Of a DNA stretch of 64,000 bases, positions 34,867-44,363 are shown in pieces. The position numbers and the translations under genes were made by a program. This stretch comes from JAQWRV01 sp045564915 (GTDB lineage Bacteria > Pseudomonadota > Alphaproteobacteria > Rhodospirillales > Rhodospirillaceae). The notes below the pieces were generated by a model, which saw only the letters and a list, made by a program, of their open reading frames with translations, was not told the origin of the DNA and did no database searches. The stretch spans positions 186,001 through 250,000 of the forward strand of contig JBJLGL010000011.1 in NCBI GenBank assembly GCA_045564915.1. The letters are read 5' to 3'. The first letter of the stretch is position 1. Each line of letters begins with the position of its first letter.

Positions 34867-35925
34867 CTATAGCCCATAGAGTGCACGGGCGTTGTCGTCA
34901 GCCATACGTTCTGCGGCACCTTGCGGTAGGTCGTCACGGCTAAGAATCAGCCGGTGAGCTTCCAGCTCAGTAGAAGTGTCGGCATGCCCATAGTCGGATC
35001 CAATAACTAAACTATTGCTGCCAGCCCATCGGAGGATTTCTGGCAGGTTCTCGTGGGCCTCACATGTTATGTAAAAACGGCAGTCAGAAAGCACGCTTTC
35101 AGTTGCTCGCTTTAGGTTGTATGTGTCCGCAAAGCGGTCAGCTTTGTTTAGTACGAAGGGTAGCCACATGGAGCCGCCTTCCAGAAAACCAAAACGTAGT
35201 GCTGGATATCGCTTGGGTATATCACTCATCATCAAGGCATTAAATGCCACAACCATAGGCATGATGAAGGCAACTATATTGCCCTTCTTACCAGAAGTGT
35301 TCCTCACCTCATCGAAACTTGGGCTACCGTTACCGATGTGTAAGGCTATTGCCATGTCTAGGTCTGCGGCTTTAGCGTATATTGGTTCAAAAGCTGCATC
35401 ATCAATAGTGATGTTACCCTCATAGCCGCGCATCATAACACCGACGGCACCATTATCGCGGCCCTCTTCCATCATTTTGCAGGTCGCCTCAATATTCTTT
35501 AGAGATGGCACTACAAGCCAGCGGAGGCGGTTCGTCCGACTATGACAGACGTCAGCCATCCAGCGATTATAACTCTTAGCTACTGCCAACTCGGCGTCAC
35601 TATGCTCGATGATGGATCCTAGGAAGAAGCTGGGAATAAGAATTTGTGTGGTGATCCCAAGGTCATCCATATGCGCAATACGCACTTCTGGATCTGCCAG
35701 ATCGCGGCTACCATCGGGATACCAGTCCGCTTTCTGGCCACCCTTCATATACAAGCGCCCATCGACAAGCCAAAAACTGTGGCCTGCCATGGGTGACTCG
35801 CGTTTATGTGTAATCGGCTCTCTGGAGGTTATAATTTTTGGCCGCAGATGCTCATCAGCCTTATCCATATAGTTCCAGGTCTGTTCGGTTTCTATTACAT
35901 GTGTATCTGCATCAATGATGCGCAT
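34867..35925 (-). CDS. Amidohydrolase-family metal-dependent hydrolase/decarboxylase
   Basis: About 352 residues with the TIM-barrel of the ACMSD/amidohydrolase-2 family. The N-terminus MRIIDADTHVIE has the metal-site strand in the reduced D-T-H form common in environmental members. Other signatures are IALHIGNGSPS (metal His), FGFLEGGSMWLPFVL and VIGSDYGHAD (catalytic Asp). Family members hydrolyse or decarboxylate small aromatic or lactone-like acids; the substrate is unknown. Start: ATG at 35925; an earlier in-frame ATG at 35937 adds four residues. It may work with the alpha/beta hydrolase encoded divergently 310 bp away. Confidence 0.85.
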   Translation of the reverse strand: MRIIDADTHVIETEQTWNYMDKADEHLRPKIITSREPITHKRESPMAGHSFWLVDGRLYMKGGQKADWYPDGSRDLADPEVRIAHMDDLGITTQILIPSFFLGSIIEHSDAELAVAKSYNRWMADVCHSRTNRLRWLVVPSLKNIEATCKMMEEGRDNGAVGVMMRGYEGNITIDDAAFEPIYAKAADLDMAIALHIGNGSPSFDEVRNTSGKKGNIVAFIMPMVVAFNALMMSDIPKRYPALRFGFLEGGSMWLPFVLNKADRFADTYNLKRATESVLSDCRFYITCEAHENLPEILRWAGSNSLVIGSDYGHADTSTELEAHRLILSRDDLPQGAAERMADDNARALYGL

Positions 35926-36235
35926 ATAGAAGTCCAATCAATCTTTTTGGAAGCTCTAGTTATTTCCTTATAACGCATTGTCACCGTTTGGCGAAATGGC
36001 ATCCAGATCTTATTAATGCCATTAATGAGTGCTCCTTTGAGAAACGCGGAACAGTTATTAGTTTTGTGGTGATGTAGAGTGCCTAGCTTAGCATCTCAAT
36101 TTTTTTCACTAAGAGCCGCGGGTTAATTCAATTAGCGTATGCCGATAAATATTTCTTTGGTCCGCTGATATAGGCCTCTAAGATCAAAGTAGAATTATTA
36201 AACACCTTAGTGGTGACTAGAATAGGACTCTTTAA
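35926..36235. promoter_or_regulatory. Divergent intergenic region, amidohydrolase and alpha/beta hydrolase
   Basis: A 310-bp AT-rich gap between divergent start codons. It must contain both promoters. The imperfect inverted pair TTAATGCCATTAATG near 36012 could be an operator. No other feature was recognised. Confidence 0.35.
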
Positions 36236-37072
36236 ATGGCCGTCGACATTGACCGTGCTTTTGTCCGTATCGAAGAAGGTCTAGTGCACTATCGGCACGC
36301 CGGAATACGAGATGATGCCAAAGCGCTTCCCATCTATATCGCTCATGCCGGTCCAGGTTCTTCTGCTGGCTACGCGACATTAATTGAAGGTTTAGCTGAG
36401 GCACGCTTCGTTGTAGCACCGGACACCTTAGGCAACGGAGATTCTGCGCCACCGGCGCCTGATGTGCCGGACCTAATGTACTACGCCGATAGTGTTTGTC
36501 GAGTTCTAGATGCTCTCAATATCGATCAGGTGGACTACTTTGGCAGCCATACAGGGGCACATATTGGGTGTGAATTGGCAATCGCACGACCAGATAGACT
36601 ACGTAGAATAATTTTCGATGGCATCGGTTTTTTTGATGATGCCCTGCGCCAAGATATGTTGGCTAACTATGCACCCGAAGTCGTGCCCGATGAATTCGGC
36701 ACCCAGCTTCCATGGGCCTGGCACTTTTTGCGGGACCAGATGCTTCACTTTCCATACTTCATGCGCGATCCTGAGCACCGCATTCTGACTGAGATGCCCC
36801 CACCTGAAGTGTTGCATTCAATGGTCACCGATGTTTTGAAAGCACTTACGACCTATCATCATGGTTACCATGCGGTATTCCGGCATGAATTAGATAAGCG
36901 CTTACCGTTAATCAAAGTACCTTCACTCTTCCTGGCGGCTGAGCCAGACCCTCTCACGGCTTTTCTTGATGATGTGGCCAGTTTGGTCGAAGGGGCAGAG
37001 AAGAAATTAATCACTCTTGATCATGGATTGGCAGGAAGACTAGAGGCTATCCTATCTTTTTTTGCGCCCTAA
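36236..37072 (+). CDS. Alpha/beta-hydrolase-fold protein with His at the nucleophile position
   Basis: A 278-residue alpha/beta hydrolase. IYIAHAGPGSSAGY is the oxyanion region and APDTLGNGDSAPP the conserved turn. The nucleophile elbow reads YFGSHTGAHIG: the G-x-S-x-G Ser is replaced by His105, with a Ser one residue before it. The C-terminal LDHGLAGRLE holds a candidate catalytic His. It is similar to the protein encoded at 13892-14728, whose elbow has Phe. Such GxHTG elbows form a recognisable subgroup of environmental hydrolases whose chemistry I cannot name. It is likely paired with the divergent amidohydrolase in catabolism of a small molecule. Confidence 0.78.
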   Translation: MAVDIDRAFVRIEEGLVHYRHAGIRDDAKALPIYIAHAGPGSSAGYATLIEGLAEARFVVAPDTLGNGDSAPPAPDVPDLMYYADSVCRVLDALNIDQVDYFGSHTGAHIGCELAIARPDRLRRIIFDGIGFFDDALRQDMLANYAPEVVPDEFGTQLPWAWHFLRDQMLHFPYFMRDPEHRILTEMPPPEVLHSMVTDVLKALTTYHHGYHAVFRHELDKRLPLIKVPSLFLAAEPDPLTAFLDDVASLVEGAEKKLITLDHGLAGRLEAILSFFAP

Positions 37073-37339
37073 AATGCTAGCGGATCTAGCTGCTGCTATG
37101 CTGTTAGCGCCGGGTTTGCGCTTTCATTTCTGGCCATGCCGGAAGGCCCTATTCGAGAATAAAAGAATAAGCCTCCATTGAAGCGATTTAAGCTTGAGAA
37201 TTCATATGTTTACCTTGCTCCTTTTGTTCCAATCGATGAATATGCTGTCTGATTCTAAGGGGTCGGTTGACTTCTATAACGGGGCCTTTTGACTCCATTA
37301 CTTAGTCGGCATCAAGACATTGAATTGTATGGGGGTTTT

Positions 37340-38677
37340 GTGTTTCTCAGGCTAATACAGTCGGGGCTAATATTGTCCACGGGTTTGATTGCTGCAACAG
37401 GTATGGCGCAAACAGAATCCGCGAATCCATTTATGTCTAATGATACTCATCTCGGAGTAGCGTCATGTGGCGGCTCAAGTTGCCACGGTGCTCTGGAACC
37501 TTGGGACAATTCAACAGTCCTTCAAAATGAGTACATTATCTGGGAAGAGCAAGATCCCCATTCCGACGCCTATAAAACTCTGCTGACCGATGAGTCACAG
37601 CGCATCGCGCGCAATCTTGGTTTGGGCCCGGCAGAAGAAGAAGCTATTTGCTTGGATTGTCATGCTGATAACGTACCGGAATCACGACGCGCAAAAGGAT
37701 TCCAGATTTCTGATGGCGTTGGCTGTGAGGCTTGTCATGGTGGTGCGGTAAATTGGCTCGGACAGCATATCTCTGGCGCCGCTGACCACGCCGCGAACTT
37801 AAGTGCTGGCTTATACCCAACCGAAGACCCGTTAGCACGAGCCAGGCTATGTTTGTCCTGTCATTTCGGAACAAAAGACCGTTTCTTAACACACCGTATT
37901 ATGGGTGCGGGCCACCCGAGGCTGGCATTTGAGTTGGACACATATACCTGGACTCAACCCGCTCATGTGGCTTTTGATCAAGACTACCGAGAGCGCAAAG
38001 GTAATATCAAAAGTATTCAAGTGTGGGCTGTTGGACAGGCAGTCGCGGTTGAATCTCTTCTTAACGCGATGCTTGACCCCAATCGCAATACTGATGGAAT
38101 ATTTCCCGAGCTAGTATTTTTTGATTGTCACGCTTGTCACCATCCGATGTCCAACATTCGTTGGGCGACGCGCGATAGCCACGGCATTGGACCCGGGATT
38201 CCAAGGATAAATGATGCTAACCTCATAATGATGAGAGTGCTGTTGCGCAGCATCGATCCCATTATGGCGGCGGACCTTAGAGCCAAATCAAAGCTCCTTC
38301 ATCAAGCCTCTTTAGAGGGTCATGACTCTGTCATTGAAGCTGCGCAGTCCCTTAAGATTGCCACACAAGGAGCCATTGAACGCTTTTCCTCTGCGACCTT
38401 TTCGAATGCGGATATGAAGACACTTATGGGCGGTGTCCTGGAGGAGGGGCTGGCAGGTGAATATGTAGACTACGCAGCTGCTGAACAGGCGACAATGGCA
38501 TCTTCAGCCATTCTTCAATCGATGGTCGACGATGATGTAATTTCCCGTGCGAAATACGTTGAGTTATCGGAAGTATTAGACGAATGCTATATGGCGATTG
38601 AAAAAGACGAACAGTATGATCCACGTCAATTCTTTGCTGCCCTGCAAAGACTCCAGATTGCGGTGTCTCAACTTTAG
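37340..38677 (+). CDS. Periplasmic pentahaem cytochrome c, c554-like
   Basis: About 445 residues with a signal peptide (VFLRLIQSGLILSTGLIAATGMAQ). Five haem-binding sites are visible: CGGSSCH (a CX4CH variant), CLDCH, CEACH, CLSCH and CHACH. The distal-His segment HRIMGAGHPRLAFEL is typical of the cytochrome c554/HAO superfamily. A C-terminal helical part (about 320-445) lacks haem motifs. It transfers electrons in the periplasm. Start: GTG 37340 after GGGGG gives the best signal peptide; an upstream in-frame TTG at 37289 is possible. It converges on the decahaem gene with only 14 bp between stops, facing the cytochrome operon. Confidence 0.87.
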   Translation: MFLRLIQSGLILSTGLIAATGMAQTESANPFMSNDTHLGVASCGGSSCHGALEPWDNSTVLQNEYIIWEEQDPHSDAYKTLLTDESQRIARNLGLGPAEEEAICLDCHADNVPESRRAKGFQISDGVGCEACHGGAVNWLGQHISGAADHAANLSAGLYPTEDPLARARLCLSCHFGTKDRFLTHRIMGAGHPRLAFELDTYTWTQPAHVAFDQDYRERKGNIKSIQVWAVGQAVAVESLLNAMLDPNRNTDGIFPELVFFDCHACHHPMSNIRWATRDSHGIGPGIPRINDANLIMMRVLLRSIDPIMAADLRAKSKLLHQASLEGHDSVIEAAQSLKIATQGAIERFSSATFSNADMKTLMGGVLEEGLAGEYVDYAAAEQATMASSAILQSMVDDDVISRAKYVELSEVLDECYMAIEKDEQYDPRQFFAALQRLQIAVSQL

Positions 38678-38691
38678 GGTGTTTTGGTAGA

Positions 38692-41600
38692 CTAAGGCGC
38701 GGCTTCTTGTGCCTGCTGTTGGGGAAGTTTTGGCAATTTCGGCGCTGGATTTCCTGGCACAAATGCCTCTAAATCAATGTCGTCAGTCACATACCATGGC
38801 TGCCCTGAGTCATTAAGGTATAGTTTTTGTTGTTCTTTCAAGTTAAACGGTCGAGATCCCAGGCGTCCAAAGACAGCCATTTGATTTCCCGCTTCATCAA
38901 CACCACGGTCTCGGTCTAGGCCCTTTGAGAGAGCCGTTGCATCGTACTTGGTCGGATACCACGCTATGAGTTCTGGTTGTGGGTCGGGGCTAAAACCATA
39001 AAATCGCGGCTGACTGTCAGGGGATGTTAGTTGCACGACTTTGATGCCATTCTTTCCATCTGCTATATAAGCAAATAAAGAAGCATTGGTAGAGCCAACC
39101 ACAACATCGCGGGCATCCATAATTTGACCATTCGCCGTAAAACGTTCGTACACTTGCGGTTGCTCTGGCCTTTCAACATCGATAATTATTAGACCGTCAA
39201 CCCCGCTCGCGACGTATGCAAATGTACGAGCGACGTAAATGCGTTGAGCATTGTCAAGTGATACGGAAGCGCCTTTAATCCAACGCGGGTTATGCGGATC
39301 GGTCACATCGACTACATGAAATCCAGACCGATCCGTCACATAGAGGTAACGGAACTGCAGCGCTGTCGAGCGCGCTTCATTGAAGGGAATAATGGTGACA
39401 AGTTCAGGCTGTGTCGGGCTGCTGAGCTCGACAACAGCGACCCCGAAGTCCCCAGAGATGTAGGCGGTTGTTCCAGCCAGTGTGATGTGACGGGCACCAG
39501 AAAGTGAACCTCCTGGATTCCAGGTGGTTGCCCGCTTAAGGAAGTTATTACGAGGCTCGCCATCGGCCAGAGTGTCAACATTAACGACGATAAGGCCCTC
39601 TTCAGAGTCTGTTATATAGGCATAAGAATAGAGTGGATGTATCGGCTGTTCCTCGTTGGTTTCTAGCATTAACCGCTGTAGTTTGGGATCTCCGTACATG
39701 CGGGTTGGTGCAATCGGCTGGTTTGTTGGCAGGGCCAAACAAGTCGCATTCTTACTGGCAACATGCGTATCGTGGCCCAGTGGACTAAAGGGGGCAGTAA
39801 TAATGCGCTGTGAGACTCCTTTGTTAGCGATAGAGGCGACGTCATAAACCTTAAATCCATTCTTGCCCTCAGCGACGAACATGTACTCGCCGCGAAGCTG
39901 TAGACATCCTGTCTCACCACCATTGTGCGAATAACTTTCATAAAGTTTTTGCTCGCGGTCTTGATGCTCGTTGTACCAATCCGGGTAAGCATAGCGGTGC
40001 AGGTAGCTTCCTATTACTGCTTGAGGCTCATCCCATTCCGTTACGCGAACCGCTTCAATGCCGCCGCTCCCACCGACCCATGCATTGTATCCGACGAAAT
40101 TGACGAAGTTAGTCCCATGCAATAGCAACTGTGCCATGATAGCGTTGTTATTATTATCTTCTGATATATGACAATCAGAGCAGGTTTTGGTTTCTGTCTT
40201 GCGAACTGTATGCGGGAAATGTGGCGCAAAAGCCTGGCTGGAATAACCCGACGCTGATATCGGAGGCTGTTGAATATAAATTCTTTCCCGGTTGATGTTG
40301 GTGGATGATAAAATCAACGCTGAGGTTGAGCGGATAGGCGCGATAGTGTTGCCCTTGGTACTCTGGTGAATACCTAGTTGAAACATCTGATCTCGTGCTA
40401 CTTGAGGGTTGTAGGTAGCAAAATTACGGGTTTCACCCCCTTGATAATGCTTGTTCTCTGTTTTCCAGTTAGCTTGAATGGGCAAGTGGCAGCCGGCACA
40501 GGACGTTGTCCATGACAGGTGGCAGGTGAAGCATTCCATTTCATCGGTATCATGTGCGCGGTCTTCTTGAGAAATACCGAGGCCCCACTCCATCTTTGAT
40601 GTATTTGCGCTCACTAATTTAGCGCGGGCAGCCTTAGGATTGTAACTATCATGAGCAGGCGAGACCGTGTTCTTGACCAAACTCATCTCCCACTGCAGAT
40701 CAGGGTCGAGGGAAGAACGTTGAATGAGGGTACAATCTCGATCCTCTGTTTCCGGCAACTCACATTCTGGCCCCTGCCATTCAAATCGTTTTGCACCACC
40801 GGTTACACGCATAATAGAAAGGTCAAATCCACCAGGTTTTGCCGCGGGTCCGGAGGTCCTTAGATTGGGATAGGCATCAGCATCGCCGTGGCAATCGATA
40901 CAGCGAATCTCAATAGCATTAGCTACTTCACCGTGAATATAACCGTTCCCATGCACATCTTGAGAAAAGTGGCAATCCACACAATGCATACCCACTTCAA
41001 TGTGGATAGACTTCATGTGTACAGCCTTAGCCCATTTCTCCGGATCATCGGGCTCAATGATAGATCCGCCCCCATCAAGCAGGTTTCCTTTGCGGTCTTT
41101 CTTGAAGATAGCTCTGAAATTCCAGCCATGGCCGTGGTAGTCCGCGAACTGGGTATTGTTCAGGTTCTCATTATTATCCCAAACTGTCTTCAGAAAATCG
41201 ACATCACCCCATTTGCCACGAATTGCCGCTTCCTCTGGATTCCGATCAAGGATTTTATGCATCTCTGCACTATCAGGATAGCGCTGTTCCTCTGGCCACA
41301 TAGCGGGTGCGTCAGATTCGTAGTCCCACATCGTATAACCCAACATAGAATTTAAGAATATGTTCGGTTGATGCATATGGCAGACCATGCATTGGCTTGT
41401 CGGAATAGCCCGAGTGAAAGCATGCTTGATTGGGTGTCCTGACTCTCCCTTTGGAATGGTTGGGTCGACGCTAGCACTCTCTCCCATGTGACCATACTTT
41501 GCGTATGGACCCGAATGGTCTGGTTCGCGATCATTGGCATAAACAACATGGCACGCTGCGCAACCGGAAGACCGGAAATCGCCGGGCTGATCGTTAGTTC

Positions 41601-42540
41601 CTAGAAACCAAGTAAAAGGATCATTGAGGCGGGTCTTGTGGATATTAATCACCGGAACTGCAATGCGCAGGCCAGTTCCCGGCCCACGATTAGATTGTTT
41701 AATGTCCGGCCTGCCGGGTTCTTCTAGCCTTTGTAGGCTACCAACCAAGGTTGAGATATTAGGTAAACCGATTTCAGGAAAAATATTAATGATGTTACGG
41801 CCGCCGCGTTCAAAAACTCTAAACACATCACCTGGTGGAATAACCTCCCAGGGCGGCATTGGAGATAACTCTGGTAATACGCCGCGCTCTTTTGTCATCC
41901 ATGGTTTAATCTCGCCTGGGCTTAGTATGCTGGCGGGCTTGCCCTCACGTGTATAGGCCTCGCCAAGAATATAATTCTTAAAAGGTAAAATACCGTTGTT
42001 ATATGAGGCCCCTCCCCATAGCATTGCGCCAGTTGCCATCAGACTGCGTTCTGCAGCTTGTATGATTGGTAGATGACAGGCGCCACATGCTGTGCGGGCG
42101 ACACGGTAATCAGATGGGTTAACAAACCGGATATATTCAGGACTCTCTCTATTAAGTAACGTGTAAGAACCTTCAGGATTGGCACTATGTGGATAATGCC
42201 AGGTTTCTGGATAGAGGGGTTGTACGTGGGCTTCATCCTGTGCAGCGCGATATGCCGGAACACCTTTCATGGCATTGACAGGTGCCCGGACTGAGGCATT
42301 GCCGCCATGGCAGTCCACGCAGCCAAGGACTACCGCCTCACTGGCATGCATCGTTTTCTGATCAGAGTCAGTATGGCAGGAAATGCAGCCCGTGCTTTTT
42401 GCGTCAGCGTCTTCCCAGCTTTGGAATTGCGGCGCAGCCGGATATTCGGGATAGAAGACGATACGTGGTTTCTCGGCGTCGCCAGCAGCCCATGCCATCC
42501 GGCAGAGAAGAAGAAGAATTAACGTTAACCCAAACCTCAT
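38692..42540 (-). CDS. Giant decahaem cytochrome c with LVIVD beta-propeller
   Basis: About 1282 residues: a signal peptide (LTLILLLLCRMAWA), then ten CXXCH haem sites between residues ~38 and ~810: CISCH, CVDCH, CGACH, CAACH, CMVCH, CVDCH, CIDCH, CFTCH, CAGCH, CSDCH. The C-terminal third contains at least six LVIVD-type blades (e.g. YVASGVDGLIIIDVERPEQP, YISGDFGVAVVELSSP), predicted to form a propeller. Periplasmic or outer-surface location is likely. ATG at 42540 has GAGG seven bases upstream; the longer TTG start at 42552 is less likely. It is the last gene of the operon, 8 bp after the outer-membrane barrel gene, suggesting a physical pair. Confidence 0.88.
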   Translation of the reverse strand: MRFGLTLILLLLCRMAWAAGDAEKPRIVFYPEYPAAPQFQSWEDADAKSTGCISCHTDSDQKTMHASEAVVLGCVDCHGGNASVRAPVNAMKGVPAYRAAQDEAHVQPLYPETWHYPHSANPEGSYTLLNRESPEYIRFVNPSDYRVARTACGACHLPIIQAAERSLMATGAMLWGGASYNNGILPFKNYILGEAYTREGKPASILSPGEIKPWMTKERGVLPELSPMPPWEVIPPGDVFRVFERGGRNIINIFPEIGLPNISTLVGSLQRLEEPGRPDIKQSNRGPGTGLRIAVPVINIHKTRLNDPFTWFLGTNDQPGDFRSSGCAACHVVYANDREPDHSGPYAKYGHMGESASVDPTIPKGESGHPIKHAFTRAIPTSQCMVCHMHQPNIFLNSMLGYTMWDYESDAPAMWPEEQRYPDSAEMHKILDRNPEEAAIRGKWGDVDFLKTVWDNNENLNNTQFADYHGHGWNFRAIFKKDRKGNLLDGGGSIIEPDDPEKWAKAVHMKSIHIEVGMHCVDCHFSQDVHGNGYIHGEVANAIEIRCIDCHGDADAYPNLRTSGPAAKPGGFDLSIMRVTGGAKRFEWQGPECELPETEDRDCTLIQRSSLDPDLQWEMSLVKNTVSPAHDSYNPKAARAKLVSANTSKMEWGLGISQEDRAHDTDEMECFTCHLSWTTSCAGCHLPIQANWKTENKHYQGGETRNFATYNPQVARDQMFQLGIHQSTKGNTIAPIRSTSALILSSTNINRERIYIQQPPISASGYSSQAFAPHFPHTVRKTETKTCSDCHISEDNNNNAIMAQLLLHGTNFVNFVGYNAWVGGSGGIEAVRVTEWDEPQAVIGSYLHRYAYPDWYNEHQDREQKLYESYSHNGGETGCLQLRGEYMFVAEGKNGFKVYDVASIANKGVSQRIITAPFSPLGHDTHVASKNATCLALPTNQPIAPTRMYGDPKLQRLMLETNEEQPIHPLYSYAYITDSEEGLIVVNVDTLADGEPRNNFLKRATTWNPGGSLSGARHITLAGTTAYISGDFGVAVVELSSPTQPELVTIIPFNEARSTALQFRYLYVTDRSGFHVVDVTDPHNPRWIKGASVSLDNAQRIYVARTFAYVASGVDGLIIIDVERPEQPQVYERFTANGQIMDARDVVVGSTNASLFAYIADGKNGIKVVQLTSPDSQPRFYGFSPDPQPELIAWYPTKYDATALSKGLDRDRGVDEAGNQMAVFGRLGSRPFNLKEQQKLYLNDSGQPWYVTDDIDLEAFVPGNPAPKLPKLPQQQAQEAAP

Positions 42541-42548
42541 AAATATCC

Positions 42549-44363
42549 TCAATAGGTTAGGATTAGATTGAATAGCACTGAGTAAAAGGTATCGCCCTGG
42601 CGCTCAGTCGCGAATAGTTCATCGAACGCGTCACCACCAGATAGCATAGCTCCGCTAGCTCGCAATACTACGTTTTGAATAAATGTCGGCCTGTACAATA
42701 TGGAAATAGATGTATCCCACCCAATAGACTTTGAGGTCAGGGGCTGATTGCGTGCCGTTTCCACGATTGGCTTCTGCGCAAAACTTATGTGATTAATATT
42801 TGCAAATACGCGCAGCTCTGGGAGCACGTCCAGGTCAATACCAACACCGTATAGTACCGTACCAGGGTTTAAAAAATTGGACTGACCTTGTTCTTTGGAT
42901 GAGCGAAGTGAGTTCAAAAGCCCATTACGCCCTGACAGAACTACTCCACCGCCTCCGATTAGTGGAACTGGTTGGCGCATCCAGTAGCTCGTATCAGCGC
43001 CGGCAAATTGTGGATTCTCAAAGATGGCATCAAATCCCTGTGCCTTATTGTCAAAGGGGTCTTTATCACCTGTAGCATATAGACCCTGCGCCCTAACCCG
43101 TATCCAATCAAAGTCCATAGATGGCTCAATGGCTAGGAAGGCGGCATCAATATCAGCTTTTTCTTCTTCAAAAAAAGATGTAAATGGATTAGCTGAAATA
43201 TTGCCAATAGCCAGGTAGGCAGCATGGGTCAAATTGAAGCGACCAAAGTGGCCATCGCCATTAAAACCCAAATACGTCACATCATAATTAAAACCACGTT
43301 CTGTCGCTAGCGATGCGGGGCGTTCCAAAAAGCCATTCTTATTAAAATATAGTGGATCGTTGGCTTCGCGATTTCGATTATGGGCTACTATGCCCTGTAC
43401 TGTATAGCCGCGGACAGGCCAGTCCTGGCGGTAGACGTTGGCAAAAAAAACATCATCATCGCGTATACTTTTACCCCAGTCGTTTAGACCGGAGTTAGAA
43501 TCTTTTTCTAGCCGTTTGAACCAGCCAGCGTTGTATTGCCAAATATTGTTATTTCGTGTGCCAAAGAAACGGATACCTAGTTGCTGATCCTGGAAAAGAA
43601 AGCCGCGGAAGTCTAGTGTGATGGGCTGAATGCCGACGCGGATAGAATCAAAGTCGTAGCGGTCGGAAACATTACGGATATGGTAATCTACAAATGCTTC
43701 TTGCAATGTCATATGCGCATCTTGTCTTGTATCTCCTTGCGCGGGGTTAATTAGCAAGGCGCGGTTTTCGTCTGCCCAAACATAATTATAATTGAGTACT
43801 GGCGTTACCCGGATTTCCCAATCAGGAGGCTTGAATGCTGTATCGCCCTTAATAAAAGCAATAGATGTAATTAGGTTCTGGTTGAAGATTAGCTGGTCGC
43901 TCTGACCAAATATATCGATGGAGCCAGGTCTGGCCCCACCTTGTGGGCCGACGGGAGTTGGTACGCCGCGTGGTTCTAAAATGGTGTCAGAAATCACACT
44001 TACATTGACGAACCAGTCATCAAATAGTGGCCGGTCAGCTTTCAGAGTATTCTGGTTATATGGATCCCACCAGCGTTCGTTGACGCCAAGGGCTTCAATT
44101 AAGCGCCAGCGGTCAGGGACGGGGATTGACTTACGTATCAATTCACGCGTTGGTGGAGGTACCGCCGACTCATCTATTTCAGGAAGCGGTCGCTTGTCTT
44201 CACTCTGTCCAGGGCGGCGCCGCTCCTGGACCAGCTGATCTTTTTCTAATAATTGGACAGGCTGCTCAGCTATATCAGTGTCTAGCTTAATAATTTGCGC
44301 AGAGGCGCTATCGACTAGAATCAATGCAAAGGCTAAAGCGAAAGTTAGGGTGCGGGCTGTCAT
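42549..44363 (-). CDS. Predicted outer-membrane beta-barrel protein
   Basis: 604 residues. Signal peptide MTARTLTFALAFALILVDSASAQ, a Pro/Arg-rich plug-like stretch (about 25-75), then alternating amphipathic strands, ending YSVLFNLILTY with the C-terminal aromatic needed for BAM insertion. Strand content and length suggest a 16- to 22-strand barrel. I cannot place it in a named family; it has no haem or CXXC motif. Start: ATG 44363 in an ATGA overlap with the preceding GlcG-like gene, so the two are coupled. By position between the GlcG-like protein and the decahaem cytochrome it may be the outer-membrane conduit or sleeve of the electron-transfer system. Confidence 0.75.
   Translation of the reverse strand: MTARTLTFALAFALILVDSASAQIIKLDTDIAEQPVQLLEKDQLVQERRRPGQSEDKRPLPEIDESAVPPPTRELIRKSIPVPDRWRLIEALGVNERWWDPYNQNTLKADRPLFDDWFVNVSVISDTILEPRGVPTPVGPQGGARPGSIDIFGQSDQLIFNQNLITSIAFIKGDTAFKPPDWEIRVTPVLNYNYVWADENRALLINPAQGDTRQDAHMTLQEAFVDYHIRNVSDRYDFDSIRVGIQPITLDFRGFLFQDQQLGIRFFGTRNNNIWQYNAGWFKRLEKDSNSGLNDWGKSIRDDDVFFANVYRQDWPVRGYTVQGIVAHNRNREANDPLYFNKNGFLERPASLATERGFNYDVTYLGFNGDGHFGRFNLTHAAYLAIGNISANPFTSFFEEEKADIDAAFLAIEPSMDFDWIRVRAQGLYATGDKDPFDNKAQGFDAIFENPQFAGADTSYWMRQPVPLIGGGGVVLSGRNGLLNSLRSSKEQGQSNFLNPGTVLYGVGIDLDVLPELRVFANINHISFAQKPIVETARNQPLTSKSIGWDTSISILYRPTFIQNVVLRASGAMLSGGDAFDELFATERQGDTFYSVLFNLILTY

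Noticed and set aside
42549..44363. Naming the barrel MtrB or PioB
   Set aside because: It shows only barrel-like features; neither the N-terminal CXXC of MtrB-type proteins nor clear sequence signatures are present, so only a generic call is made.
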